From: Bacillota bacterium
Lineage (GTDB): Bacteria > Bacillota > Clostridia > Acetivibrionales > DSM-1351
Direction of reading: 5' to 3'
Length of the DNA: 64,000 nucleotides
NCBI GenBank assembly: GCA_023439045.1
Contig: JAEXOY010000016.1
Coordinates: forward strand, 139,219 to 203,218
Part shown: in pieces, positions 31,601 to 39,021 of the stretch
How positions within the stretch are numbered: position 1 is the first letter of the stretch
Layout: each line of letters begins with the position of its first letter
Position numbers and translations under genes: made by a program
The notes under the pieces: model-generated
The model's input: only the letters and a program-made list of their open reading frames with translations
What the model was told of the DNA's origin: nothing
Database searches by the model: none

Positions 31601-33175
31601 AGGTGAAACACCGCCCATCACACTATACTCATATAAATAGTTAATGCAGGTACGTTCTGGGCCGTTTTCGTACCTTTTTGTAACACCCTTATTTTTGAAA
31701 ATTGGTGCAATGTATTGCCCGTTGCGGTCTTTTATGTTCAATGTAATGGCTGGCGCTTCACTACCCTTAACTACTGTTTTGTTTAGATAGAGAGTAACCC
31801 ATACCCAGCTATAACTATTCAAATATCCGTTGGGTTCTACTCTGCCAGAGATGGTGGCACTTTCAATGATTAGAGGCTCTAAGTCAACTACAACAGCGCT
31901 TCCTGACTTATTACTCACCGGTATAGAATAATTGCTTTGCGTTCCATTTTTCTCGTTAAATTTATTTCCAGCCATATCGGTTAAGCAGTTGTAGATGTCT
32001 TTATTTTCGTTGGAGGCGATTCTCACCGATGAAAGGGTATAATATAAGTCCTTACGAATAGAACTTTCACTCTTAGGATCCTGTATCTGATATTCAAAAA
32101 TCATAACTGGAGCGGAAGTATTAGTATCAGGAGCGTACTTCAAGAAATGCGCTTCAAGAGGCGTGGCGTCGCTGCCATCCTGGCCTTGGGTCTTCACAAC
32201 CAGCTTAAGTTTTGCAAGCTCTTCAGGTGTATCAAATTGCTCATTAAACTTCACCGGTTCGTCAAATATAACCCCTATGTAAACGGTTTTTCCTATATCT
32301 TCGTCCCTTATGACATTAATGCCCTTCCAGTCATCGTTAGCCGTTCCATCCGGTTTATATTGCCAAGGCCCATCTATTTTAGACGACACATTAACGGTTT
32401 TGATACTAGGGCCTTTGCTGTCTTTCCCCACCAATACCCCGTTTTGCATCTCGGTGTGCACAGGTCCACCGTAGGAGCTACCATAGTAGCTCATAAGCAG
32501 GCTGTTACCTCTTTCGCTTCCGCTCTTCCATGTTGAGAGATTAAGCTTATCATCGTCTGTGTAATTGACAAACTCCCAACGATTCCCATCGGTGCCTGTC
32601 TCCCTAGTTGTACTGTTAAATATAGTTACTTCCGAGATGCTGGACCTGTTTTCTGTATAAGTAATCCTGTCCTTATCGTAATATCGAACGTATACCTTGT
32701 AGGCAAAAGCAAAGCTCAAATCCCCTTTCTCCAGCATAGTTTTAATATTTCCTGATGTATATCCATATTTCCCACCTACAAGAAGCGATCTAAAATCATA
32801 ATAGACCTTAAAATCCTTGTTCTTGTTTTTATTATAGATGTTACCATCGAAGGTGTTTGGTGCATATACTTCACCATATGAGCTACTACTTTGATATGCA
32901 CCAAAATTATTTAAGCTCAGCTTGTTTGTCTTTAGGTAATTTAACTGTCCTGCTGTGGACTTAGATTTGATTGCATTATAATGAGCCATATCATAGTCAA
33001 AGAACATAAGCTCATTGCCCCCAGCATTAAGGGCCTTTGGTGCATAGATAACAGAGTTGCCATAACTATTTATGCCCGCTTCTGCTGACACCCGTGTATC
33101 CATGGCCAGCTGAAAAGTTAGTAGTATTATTGCTACAAAAATAAAAGCAAATACTCGTCTGTGTTCCTTTTTCAT
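25640..33175 (-). CDS. Giant secreted Ig-repeat protein (2511 aa), partner of the SLH protein
   Basis: A signal peptide covers residues 1-31 (basic start, hydrophobic core, RVSA). The rest is extracellular and beta-rich, with at least nine Ig-like modules recognisable by their D-x-x-GN edge motif (VTDAAGN, AIDKAGN, VIDAAGN, FTDAAGN, LIDKAGN, FADKAGN, ATDKYGN and others). A DUF5011/Cry22-type Ig domain (KDDREGDLTS ... VKDELNN) lies near the C-terminus. There is no SLH, LPXTG or membrane anchor, so retention at the surface would need a partner, most simply the SLH protein encoded 15 bases downstream. RBS AAGGAG is nine bases from the ATG. No enzymatic motif was recognised. Confidence 0.85.
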   Translation of the reverse strand: MKKEHRRVFAFIFVAIILLTFQLAMDTRVSAEAGINSYGNSVIYAPKALNAGGNELMFFDYDMAHYNAIKSKSTAGQLNYLKTNKLSLNNFGAYQSSSSYGEVYAPNTFDGNIYNKNKNKDFKVYYDFRSLLVGGKYGYTSGNIKTMLEKGDLSFAFAYKVYVRYYDKDRITYTENRSSISEVTIFNSTTRETGTDGNRWEFVNYTDDDKLNLSTWKSGSERGNSLLMSYYGSSYGGPVHTEMQNGVLVGKDSKGPSIKTVNVSSKIDGPWQYKPDGTANDDWKGINVIRDEDIGKTVYIGVIFDEPVKFNEQFDTPEELAKLKLVVKTQGQDGSDATPLEAHFLKYAPDTNTSAPVMIFEYQIQDPKSESSIRKDLYYTLSSVRIASNENKDIYNCLTDMAGNKFNEKNGTQSNYSIPVSNKSGSAVVVDLEPLIIESATISGRVEPNGYLNSYSWVWVTLYLNKTVVKGSEAPAITLNIKDRNGQYIAPIFKNKGVTKRYENGPERTCINYLYEYSVMGGVSPEGPIEIQSISTEGKTMMDESGYILTKPETMPAFDKNYYLDVKSPSISVYIDKVEEEENIFKITANVKDASLSGRDASIFINTDLDSRDPLQYQISNDGFYKDNWVLAGGKSISVNAPLVPPGDGNEKQVYAFVKLPDNDAQMTWLYAHVQVTDAAGNIGYNGETHYTNPYYDKKVPEVELVRQYKQDRFSVMLNAKDLSAMTYRHALLDEHDAPNPSYGSGTWIEGEAITGQKLLEYIYKDNGMVGNEIYKRTLWVEVKDEFGNITAKSINLTLDNQYSVINVENTTPEDTVAIIKEDLCATVSFEKTIEYAYTWIEWGSEFEADGGAQFMSNAISNYNSYGDLFRGEGAKTTLETNTTASAIFTLDRNTLVWRNYDSSGYGYSYGSHNAGQALASEISGPIVLAICGRYYDDEDKKYEYAFKFVPFNTRYRIGNYEVQQVRFSTNGDDGNRVDRSYKKLNTLDHRYGYGLYYPQEQGEGALDAVNLSLAEGAEGVNPTALNFTPLHDFAEAEFVLRDDPAVGLESLKLSGETDGTKVVLKKVTFQSDGSMENSMTGDPISGYDYRFWFKDEIVKSEEVLETWYLTEEMLTLAEENNRLGPSKRLLVNQNAQYLLDYSFTLPIDITQITPIAYDEEGNLIRYEFWIEYAYQSYFDSPNKSQLLTMFAFENRLPGFQFKSVSSGDKEFGESHQTVPANLAATGEDDAIQIIDKTVSAHRVLFSGDDPKLMLKVDMPDNAFNMLNKYSISVERESENPITFTPGHQYRLMYGTAGGLGMDGQSIVVNGQLVECEDGSFIINLKDLVEAAKETLAEGKPLTVYYQLVKEDTNKISGEFSGGDTYQLTKRYSDVYRIDLARDEIPPVISLHVSETEATNRDVTVVIQGVRDGRTVNEGQPDAYYIMDTPSEQIRLIISAKYEDGEILQPIDGAYIFSRNGSIEVTAIDKAGNEAKEIYVVNNIDREPPVVAGSPVVNRENGSFTISATITGGDAVEAYITFDAEYTAHLSEGADSNQRFSAEDSEAFGIFMNKGISGGENDSIELLIYAKSGVPLSSAILHVIDAAGNVGELPLVDVNINGIVPTVTNTDKIYSYGEALTFSGPVRLIDPVDSKKDYATSHENLPIYTDGPVGVSYIDIFGRSYYEQITANIFGEAYAHDLTITPAGPTNGSVTVKVDTSSYHSTVQEGEDENHKIILKSENGNVKYTIVPDGEMPPKEFSIPINNIDKTPPKAFYTRTVNGEESFDAEGKSTITGSVTYTILGFDENNAAMDEGEAINVTFTDQGEHIFRFTDAAGNKGELIVSEKGTTFLPLEDLTIAKFKLTYTLSGEGTSPVQLGQHYSDEATLALMTTNRNISVFVQAINAAGDVIPAVMGSPAAPTEGVQYFTGKNTLIFTKNTATTVVLKTSSGSQKSVTITIPEGTIDTVPPTGTVEYVMLTADETLHGGITFQKGTVKAYLITEEKDIEVSGPNVRQDSDGKYYIHFAENGNGKFYLIDKAGNTGILMAGAYGIDNTPPGIKSESWYSSIAAKPGAEDGTSGNSKEDVLSTMTNNSIRLFFIFDELIRNVDITVYSPTGVPIPSTAVSSYISYTHSANTLNIEFKQNCQAKISVFDIRGNETVLLRPEDGPLTVIDKKAPTYTVSTPVVANNIVSITYSFDEEVASANEVSEYKTEHKITFNRNGVYSLTFADKAGNVATIITNIDQIDDQSPAIFYALKIVPDTAGVVYSDEAKTQPIATNGNVEIAIAGEDVNGATIQVFNQNKPGTPLTLVDSTINDGATKTYTHAIIAEENGVYRVSATDKYGNNNTVFVRISFIDRVAPSILLESTKALPVSIDTKPSELSSLLLEGVSAKDDREGDLTSKVTVDISSVDLSKEGIYTAVYQVKDELNNTATRERKVAVSGSSLHSLIIAGKPVAANDIYVATPGNIAVTAPTGYTLCVSEGFKTRAQMKYAPSLNGSLNAINKGYYTILAQSGDRDAFIVYVYVY

Positions 33176-33402
33176 TATTAATCACTCCTTACACCCTAAT
33201 CGCACAATTTTTAACATTACTCTTCTAGCACAGATTATGTAGTATAATTTTCTGTTTTACTAATAATTACCAGTGTTCTTATTAATTAGATATGAAAAGT
33301 TTAAGCTCTAGTTTTTAAAGCCTATTGATAAGCTTGTCTATAAGAATAATATAATGTGAGATATAACAGTTTGATATCTCAATGACTAGAGTCATTGAAA
33401 TC
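33176..33402 (-). other. Long 5' leader of the giant surface-protein operon
   Basis: About 220 bases separate the expected transcription start from the ATG. The leader carries inverted repeats: GAGATAT/ATATCTC at 33358-33364 and 33374-33380, and a quasi-palindrome around AAGCTT near 33320-33340. There is no open frame with an RBS and no riboswitch class I can recognise. Length and structure suggest post-initiation control. Confidence 0.45.
33380..33397. promoter_or_regulatory. Candidate operator palindrome at the start of the giant-protein transcript
   Basis: CAATGACT and AGTCATTG are perfect 8-base arms around a 2-base centre. The site lies 5 bases downstream of the -10 element, across the expected +1, the position of a repressor site. 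The regulator is not identifiable. Confidence 0.5.
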
Positions 33403-33432
33403 ATTATATAGCTTTTGCCATATATTAGTCAA
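33403..33432 (-). promoter_or_regulatory. Sigma-A promoter of the giant surface-protein operon
   Basis: TTGACT (33427-33432) and TATAAT (33403-33408) are separated by 18 bases, five of six and six of six matches to consensus. It faces the 2511-aa gene across a ~220-base leader. Confidence 0.75.
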
Positions 33433-33439
33433 TAAAAAT

Positions 33440-33537
33440 GGGTTAATATGTTGAGAAAAGAACAATGAAAAGGGTTAATATGTTGAGAAAAGGACAATGA
33501 AAATGGGTTAATATGTTGAGAAAAGGACAATGAAAAT
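33440..33537. repeat. Three tandem 32-33 base repeats
   Basis: Units at 33440-33471, 33472-33504 and 33505-33537 share GGGTTAATATGTTGAGAAAA then G(A/G)ACAATGAAAA, with one or two differences. They lie between the giant-protein promoter and the ppdK terminator. There are no spacers, so this is not a CRISPR array. With the promoter, leader and terminator it accounts for the 458-base gap 33176-33633. Confidence 0.88.
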
Positions 33538-33544
33538 AGGGACA

Positions 33545-33584
33545 AAAAAGGTGTTGGTAAATAAATCTCTACCAACACCTTTTT
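33545..33584 (-). terminator. Intrinsic terminator of ppdK
   Basis: 15-base arms AAAAAGGTGTTGGTA (33545-33559) and its complement (33570-33584) enclose a 10-base loop, with T-runs on either strand. It lies 50 bases beyond the ppdK stop. Confidence 0.88.
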
Positions 33585-33633
33585 CTTATACTTTTATAAT
33601 CACCTTAGCTTTAAGGTTTATTGAACTCTATTA

Positions 33634-36273
33634 TTACTTCTGTCCCAATCCAGCTCCACCAACTGCAGCCTGCGCAGCAGCAAGTCTAGCTATTGGCACT
33701 CTGAATGGTGAACAGGAAACATAGTTAAGTCCTGCTCTGTGGCAGAATTCTACTGATGATGGATCACCACCGTGTTCTCCACATATACCGAGCTTAATAT
33801 CAGGTCTAGTCTGCTTACCAAGCTTAACAGCCATTTCAACAAGCTTACCAACACCATTTTGATCAAGCTTAGCAAATGGGTCAGACTCATAAACCTTCTT
33901 TGTATAATAATCTTCCAAGAACTTACCTGCATCATCACGGCTGAAGCCAAATGTCATCTGAGTTAAGTCATTTGTACCAAATGAGAAGAACTCAGCCTCT
34001 TTTGCAATCTCATCAGCTGTAACTGCAGCTCTAGGAATTTCTATCATTGTTCCAACCTTATAATCAAGCTTAACGCCAGCGGCAGCAATTACTTCATTAG
34101 CAGTCTTAACAACTATATCCTTAACAAACTTCAATTCCTTGATATCACCAACCAATGGAATCATTATTTCAGGAATAACTGACATGCCACCTTTGTTCAC
34201 ATTGATAGCAGCTTCTATTACCGCTCTTGTCTGCATTTCTGCAATTTCAGGATATGATACTGCTAGACGGCAGCCTCTATGTCCCATCATTGGATTAAAT
34301 TCATGTAAATCAGCAACTATTCCCTTTAAATCTTCAAAGGTCATACCCATTTCTCCTGCAAGAGCAGCAATATCTTCGTCAGCCTGTGGCAGGAATTCAT
34401 GTAGAGGTGGATCCAGGAATCTGATAGTTACTGGATAGCCCTGCATTTCAGTAAATAAGCCTTCAAAATCGCTTCTCTGCATAGGCAGCAATTTATCAAG
34501 GGCCTTTCTTCTCTGGTCTTCTGTCCTTGCAACTATCATTTCTCTCATCGCAGGAATTCTATCTGACTCAAAGAACATATGCTCAGTACGGCAAAGTCCA
34601 ATACCCTCTGCACCGAACTTTATAGCCTGTGCAGCATCATTTGGAGTATCTGCATTGGTTCTTACCTTGAGAGTTCTGATTTCATCAGCCCACTGCATAA
34701 GGGTAGCAAAATCACCAGTCATCTCAGGCTCAACTGTTGGAAGCTTATCTCCATATACATTACCTGTTGAACCGTCAAGTGAAATCCAATCACCTTCAAC
34801 GTACTTCTTGCCATTCTTGTCAAGGAAGTACTTTTCTGCTTCATTTATCTTTACTTCACCACAACCAGCTACACAGCAAGTACCCATACCACGTGCTACA
34901 ACAGCAGCATGTGAAGTCATACCACCACGGCCAGTCAGGATACCCTGTGAAACGTGCATACCCTCGATATCCTCTGGTGATGTTTCAAGTCTTACAAGAA
35001 TTACCTTCTTTTCTCCAGCCTTGTATGCTTCTACTGCGTCCTCAGCCTCGAAATAAACCTTACCTGTAGCAGCACCTGGGGATGCTGGGAGTCCTTTTGC
35101 AACAGGAATAGCTGCTTTTAGTGCCTTAGGTTCAAAGTTTGGATGTAACAAAGCATCCAACTGCTTTGGATCAACCTTCATAATTGCTTCCTGCTTTGTA
35201 ATCATGCCCTCTTCTACAAGGTCAACAGCTATCTTTAAAGCAGCCGCTGCAGTTCTCTTACCATTTCTGGTCTGGAGCATAAACAACTTACCCTTTTCAA
35301 TGGTAAACTCCATATCCTGCATGTCTCTATAGTGCTTTTCAAGAGTATTTGCAATATCAACAAACTGGTTGTAGGCATCAGCATTTACTTCTTTCATGTG
35401 CTCCATTGGCTGTGGTGTTCTGATACCAGCTACGACGTCTTCGCCCTGTGCATTCATCAGGAACTCGCCATATAGCTTTCTTTCACCAGTAGATGGATTT
35501 CTAGTAAATGCAACGCCGGTACCGGAATCATTACCCATATTTCCGTAAACCATTTCTTGAACATTAACTGCTGTACCCCAATCGCCAGGAATGTCATTGA
35601 GTCTTCTATAAATAATTGCACGAGGATTGTCCCATGAGCGGAAAACTGCCTTAACAGCTTCCATTAGCTGAGCCTTAGGCTCCTGAGGGAATTCAAAGCC
35701 CTTTTCTTTCTGGAACATTTCTTTGTAACGCTTAACAACCTCCTTGAGGTCTTCAGCTGTCAAATCAGTATCAAATTTTGCTCCCTTTTCCTCTTTAACT
35801 GCGTCCAGAATTTTTTCAAATTTTGGCTTTTCAACTTCCATAACAACATCTGAAAACATCTGAATGAATCTTCTATAACTATCATAAGCAAATCTTTCGT
35901 TATTAGTAAGCTTAGCAAGACCTTCAACAACAACGTCGTTTAAGCCAAGGTTCAGAATTGTATCCATCATGCCAGGCATTGATGCTCTAGCACCTGAACG
36001 TACCGAAACCAGAAATGGATTTGAAGGATCTCCAAAAGTCTTCCCAACAATTTCCTCTGTCTTTTTCATCATTGCGTAAATCTCTTCTTCAATTTCGGGT
36101 GCGATAATTTTTCCGTCGTCATAATACCTTGTACACGCTTCGGTAGTAACAGTAAATCCTCTTGGCACTGGTAAACCCAATCCTGTCATTTCTGCTAGGT
36201 TTGCGCCCTTTCCACCAAGTAGATTTTTCATAGAAGCATTTCCTTCACTAAAAAGATAAACGTACTTTGCCAT
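33634..36273 (-). CDS. ppdK: Pyruvate, phosphate dikinase
   Basis: PPDK interconverts pyruvate + ATP + Pi and phosphoenolpyruvate + AMP + PPi. In clostridia it commonly replaces or supplements pyruvate kinase. The N-terminal ATP-grasp domain opens with LLGGKGANLAEM. The swivelling phosphohistidine is in GGMTSHAAVVARGMG (about residue 455) and the catalytic cysteine in GICGEHGGDP near the C-terminus. Length (879 aa) is normal for bacterial PPDK. AGGAGGG lies six bases before the ATG. It has its own promoter region and terminator, so it is likely monocistronic although downstream of glyS on the same strand. Confidence 0.97.
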   Translation of the reverse strand: MAKYVYLFSEGNASMKNLLGGKGANLAEMTGLGLPVPRGFTVTTEACTRYYDDGKIIAPEIEEEIYAMMKKTEEIVGKTFGDPSNPFLVSVRSGARASMPGMMDTILNLGLNDVVVEGLAKLTNNERFAYDSYRRFIQMFSDVVMEVEKPKFEKILDAVKEEKGAKFDTDLTAEDLKEVVKRYKEMFQKEKGFEFPQEPKAQLMEAVKAVFRSWDNPRAIIYRRLNDIPGDWGTAVNVQEMVYGNMGNDSGTGVAFTRNPSTGERKLYGEFLMNAQGEDVVAGIRTPQPMEHMKEVNADAYNQFVDIANTLEKHYRDMQDMEFTIEKGKLFMLQTRNGKRTAAAALKIAVDLVEEGMITKQEAIMKVDPKQLDALLHPNFEPKALKAAIPVAKGLPASPGAATGKVYFEAEDAVEAYKAGEKKVILVRLETSPEDIEGMHVSQGILTGRGGMTSHAAVVARGMGTCCVAGCGEVKINEAEKYFLDKNGKKYVEGDWISLDGSTGNVYGDKLPTVEPEMTGDFATLMQWADEIRTLKVRTNADTPNDAAQAIKFGAEGIGLCRTEHMFFESDRIPAMREMIVARTEDQRRKALDKLLPMQRSDFEGLFTEMQGYPVTIRFLDPPLHEFLPQADEDIAALAGEMGMTFEDLKGIVADLHEFNPMMGHRGCRLAVSYPEIAEMQTRAVIEAAINVNKGGMSVIPEIMIPLVGDIKELKFVKDIVVKTANEVIAAAGVKLDYKVGTMIEIPRAAVTADEIAKEAEFFSFGTNDLTQMTFGFSRDDAGKFLEDYYTKKVYESDPFAKLDQNGVGKLVEMAVKLGKQTRPDIKLGICGEHGGDPSSVEFCHRAGLNYVSCSPFRVPIARLAAAQAAVGGAGLGQK

Positions 36274-36304
36274 TTAAAACCCTCCTGTAGTAATTTATAT
36301 TATT

Positions 36305-36351
36305 AAGGAGATACTATCTCCTTTATAACTTTATAAAAAATATTAGAACAA
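36305..36351 (-). promoter_or_regulatory. Probable ppdK promoter with overlapping palindrome
   Basis: A -35-like TTGTTC (36346-36351) and -10 TATAAA (36322-36327) are separated by 18 bases. A perfect palindrome, AAGGAGAT/ATCTCCTT with 3-base centre (36305-36323), overlaps the -10 edge and expected start, a classic operator position. It could also form a small hairpin at the mRNA 5' end. The -35 is weak. Confidence 0.45.
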
Positions 36352-36447
36352 ATTTTGATAAGTAGAATAAGTTGAATTAAGTAAATAAACTACGTAAATA
36401 GAATATGTGTAATATCAATATGATAAATTAAACAACCAAATATTTAT

Positions 36448-36479
36448 TCGCTTGCAGGATATGTTTTTCCTGCAAGCGA
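36448..36479 (-). terminator. Hairpin terminator after glyS
   Basis: Perfect 12-base arms TCGCTTGCAGGA (36448-36459) and complement (36468-36479) enclose an 8-base loop, ten bases after the glyS stop. The following tract on the minus strand is AT-rich rather than a clean T-run, so efficiency is uncertain. Confidence 0.65.
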
Positions 36480-36488
36480 TTATTAAAT

Positions 36489-37877
36489 TTAGAATTCAAA
36501 TTTATCAGAAAAATATGCCATTAGATCTTCAATCGCTATTCTTTCCTGTTGCATTGTGTCACGATTTCTAATAGTAACACTCTTATCTTCAAGGGAATCG
36601 AAGTCAAAGGTTATGCAATAAGGGGTACCTATTTCGTCCTGCCTTCTATATCTCTTACCTATGCTTCCAGTTTCATCGTACTCACATACATAGTTTTTGA
36701 TAAGCATATCGTAGACTTTTGCAGCCTCATCACCCAGCTTCTTTGAGAGTGGTAGAACTGCAATCTTAACCGGTGCTAACGCGGGATGGAATCTCATTAC
36801 TGTTCTCACATCTCCCTCAGCAACCTCTTCTTCGTCATATGCCTCACAAATAAATGCAAGAGTTACTCTGTCAGCACCAAGCGATGGCTCGATGCAATAA
36901 GGTACATACTTTTCATTTGTGGTAGGATCAAAGTATGAGAGATCATCCTTTGCATGAATCATATGCTGCTTCAAGTCAAAATCAGTTCTATCAGCTATGC
37001 CCCACAATTCGCCCCAACCAAATGGGAATAGGAATTCTATATCTGTAGTCGCATTGCTGTAGTGTGATAATTCCTCGGGTGAATGGTCACGAAGCTTCAA
37101 ATGGTCATCGTTCATTCCAAGATTTAAAAGCCATTTGTGGCAATAATCCTTCCAATAGCTAAACCATTCTAAATCCTTGCCTGGTTCACAGAAGAATTCA
37201 AGCTCCATTTGTTCAAACTCACGAGTTCTGAAGGTAAAGTTTCCAGGTGTTATTTCATTTCTAAAAGACTTACCAATCTGTCCAATACCAAAAGGTATCT
37301 TCTTTCTAGTAGTACGCTGAACATTCTTGAAGTTAACAAATATACCTTGAGCAGTTTCCGGCCTTAGAAATATTTCTGCCTTTGAATCTTCAGTAACACC
37401 CTGGAAGGTTTTGAACATAAGGTTAAATTTTCTAATATCGGTAAAATTCTTTGAGCCGCAACTAGGACACTTAACATCCTTGTCCTTTATGTATTGCATA
37501 AGCTCTTCATTTTTCAAACCATCCACCCTGAAATCAATGTTGTTTTCAGCGTTAAAATCCTCAATAAGCTTATCAGCTCTGTGACGTGACTTACAATCCT
37601 TACAGTCTATGAGGGGATCGCTAAATCCACCTACATGGCCTGATGCTACCCAAACCTGTGGGTTCATAAGAATGGCACAGTCTACACCTACATTGTAGGG
37701 ACTTTCCTGAATAAACTTTTTCCACCATGCTTTTTTTACGTTGTTTTTTAATTCTACTCCAAGAGGGCCGTAATCCCAAGCATTTGCCAAGCCACCGTAG
37801 ATATCTGAGCCGGGATAAACAAAACCTCTATTTTTGCATAACGCAACGATTTTCTCCATTGTTTTTTCTACAGCCAC
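36489..37877 (-). CDS. glyS: Glycyl-tRNA synthetase, class II homodimeric type
   Basis: The enzyme charges tRNA-Gly. This single-chain type is recognised from the opening EKIVALCKNRGFVYPGSDIYGG, class II motif 2 FRNEITPGNFTFRTREFEQME, motif 3 with EPSLGADR, and a C-terminal anticodon-binding domain (APVKIAVLPLSKK). A Cys-x2-Cys pair (CPSCGSK) and CKDC suggest a zinc site. Length is 462 residues. The start is GTG at 37877, supported by AGGGGG nine bases upstream. It follows rpoZ by 12 bases and is the last gene of the yicC-remA-gmk-rpoZ-glyS run. Confidence 0.96.
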   Translation of the reverse strand: MAVEKTMEKIVALCKNRGFVYPGSDIYGGLANAWDYGPLGVELKNNVKKAWWKKFIQESPYNVGVDCAILMNPQVWVASGHVGGFSDPLIDCKDCKSRHRADKLIEDFNAENNIDFRVDGLKNEELMQYIKDKDVKCPSCGSKNFTDIRKFNLMFKTFQGVTEDSKAEIFLRPETAQGIFVNFKNVQRTTRKKIPFGIGQIGKSFRNEITPGNFTFRTREFEQMELEFFCEPGKDLEWFSYWKDYCHKWLLNLGMNDDHLKLRDHSPEELSHYSNATTDIEFLFPFGWGELWGIADRTDFDLKQHMIHAKDDLSYFDPTTNEKYVPYCIEPSLGADRVTLAFICEAYDEEEVAEGDVRTVMRFHPALAPVKIAVLPLSKKLGDEAAKVYDMLIKNYVCEYDETGSIGKRYRRQDEIGTPYCITFDFDSLEDKSVTIRNRDTMQQERIAIEDLMAYFSDKFEF

Positions 37878-37889
37878 AATAAATTCCCC

Positions 37890-38096
37890 CTATTTTATTC
37901 CGCTCTTTGTTCTTACATATGTTATTTTATCTTCAGCAATTTCATGTATAGCAACAGTCACTTCTTTGTCTGAGTTAACCTTAGTTAATTTAGGTGAACC
38001 ATCAGCCAGCTGTCTTGCTCTTTTTGCAGCTTCTACCACCAAAGTATATCTGCTGTCAACCTTTTTCATTAATTCATTGATTGAAGGATAAATCAT
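37890..38096 (-). CDS. rpoZ: DNA-directed RNA polymerase omega subunit
   Basis: This 68-residue protein has the omega core: YPSINELMKKVDSRYTLVV, then AAKRARQL. Omega assists beta-prime folding and polymerase assembly. Position directly after gmk is the usual Firmicutes order. AGGAGG lies nine bases before the ATG. Confidence 0.95.
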   Translation of the reverse strand: MIYPSINELMKKVDSRYTLVVEAAKRARQLADGSPKLTKVNSDKEVTVAIHEIAEDKITYVRTKSGIK

Positions 38097-38113
38097 ACCT
38101 TAATACCTCCTGA

Positions 38114-38716
38114 TTACTTTATTAAATTGTTTAAACCTTCTATATTTCTATTTGGCTTGAGCCTCTCAGCATCTAGAATGGTTTCAATATTATTAACAGC
38201 TTCTTCAAGACTGTCATTTACCACGTAATAGTCATACTCAAAAACTGCGCTCATCTCTTTTTGGGCTTGATTAAGTCTCTTTTCAATCACATCAAACTCT
38301 TCTGTCCCTCTACCAACTATCCTTCTCCTAAGCTCCTCAAAGGAAGGTGGAAGTATAAACAGTAATACACAATCAGGGTACTTCTTTTTAACCTCAAGAG
38401 CACCCTCAACTGTAATTTCTAAAATAACGTCAATGCCTTGGTCTAGTGCATCTTCAACATACTTTTTAGGAGTGCCGTAATAGTTATCACAGTATTTATC
38501 CCACTCTATCAATGCATCATTTTGAAGCAAATCAAGAAACTCCTTTTCACTGAGGTAAAAATAGTTTACACCATCTATCTCCCCATCTCTTGGCTTTCTT
38601 GTAGTGGCAGAAACTGAATATTTAATATTGCTTCTATTTGAAAGTAGTTTTTTGCAAACTGTACCTTTTCCCGTTCCAGAAGGACCGGAAATAACGAGTA
38701 ATAACCCCTTATGCAT
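38114..38716 (-). CDS. gmk: Guanylate kinase
   Basis: It phosphorylates GMP to GDP with ATP. The P-loop ISGPSGTGKGTVCKK (residues ~9-23), GMP-binding SATTRKPRDGEIDGVNYFY, and the lid EELRRRIVGRGTE are all present. Length of 200 residues is normal. It starts 5 bases after the remA stop and is followed by rpoZ 17 bases later. Confidence 0.97.
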   Translation of the reverse strand: MHKGLLLVISGPSGTGKGTVCKKLLSNRSNIKYSVSATTRKPRDGEIDGVNYFYLSEKEFLDLLQNDALIEWDKYCDNYYGTPKKYVEDALDQGIDVILEITVEGALEVKKKYPDCVLLFILPPSFEELRRRIVGRGTEEFDVIEKRLNQAQKEMSAVFEYDYYVVNDSLEEAVNNIETILDAERLKPNRNIEGLNNLIK

Positions 38717-38721
38717 ATAAA

Positions 38722-38997
38722 TTATTCCTCAATTTCCTCATCAGAATCATTTACATCAGCATCCTTTGCATTAAGCCTATGAGCTACTGTTTCAGGCTGT
38801 ACGGCAGAAAGAATGACATGATCGCTATCAGTAATAATAACAGCTCTAGTTCTTCTTCCATAGGTAGCATCAATAAGCATACCTCTATCTCTTGCTTCTT
38901 GAATAATTCTTTTGATTGGTGCAGACTCAGGGCTTACAATAGCTACAAGTCTGTTGGCAGATACGATATTGCCAAATCCAATATTTATAAGTTTCAT
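38722..38997 (-). CDS. remA: RemA/DUF370 extracellular-matrix regulator
   Basis: This 91-residue protein begins KLINIGFGNIVSANRLVAIV and contains RRTRAVIITDSDHVILSA, the RemA family core. In Bacillus subtilis RemA is a DNA-binding activator of biofilm matrix and osmoprotection genes; the same target set here is not shown. An acidic tail (SDEEIEE) extends past the usual core. GGGAGG lies five bases upstream of the ATG. It sits between yicC and gmk as in many Firmicutes. Confidence 0.95.
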   Translation of the reverse strand: MKLINIGFGNIVSANRLVAIVSPESAPIKRIIQEARDRGMLIDATYGRRTRAVIITDSDHVILSAVQPETVAHRLNAKDADVNDSDEEIEE

Positions 38998-39021
38998 ATG
39001 TTCCTCCCAATTGAATTTCTA

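Noticed and set aside
33440..33537. Tandem repeats resembling a short CRISPR array
   Set aside because: Units follow one another directly with no spacers, and no cas genes are present.
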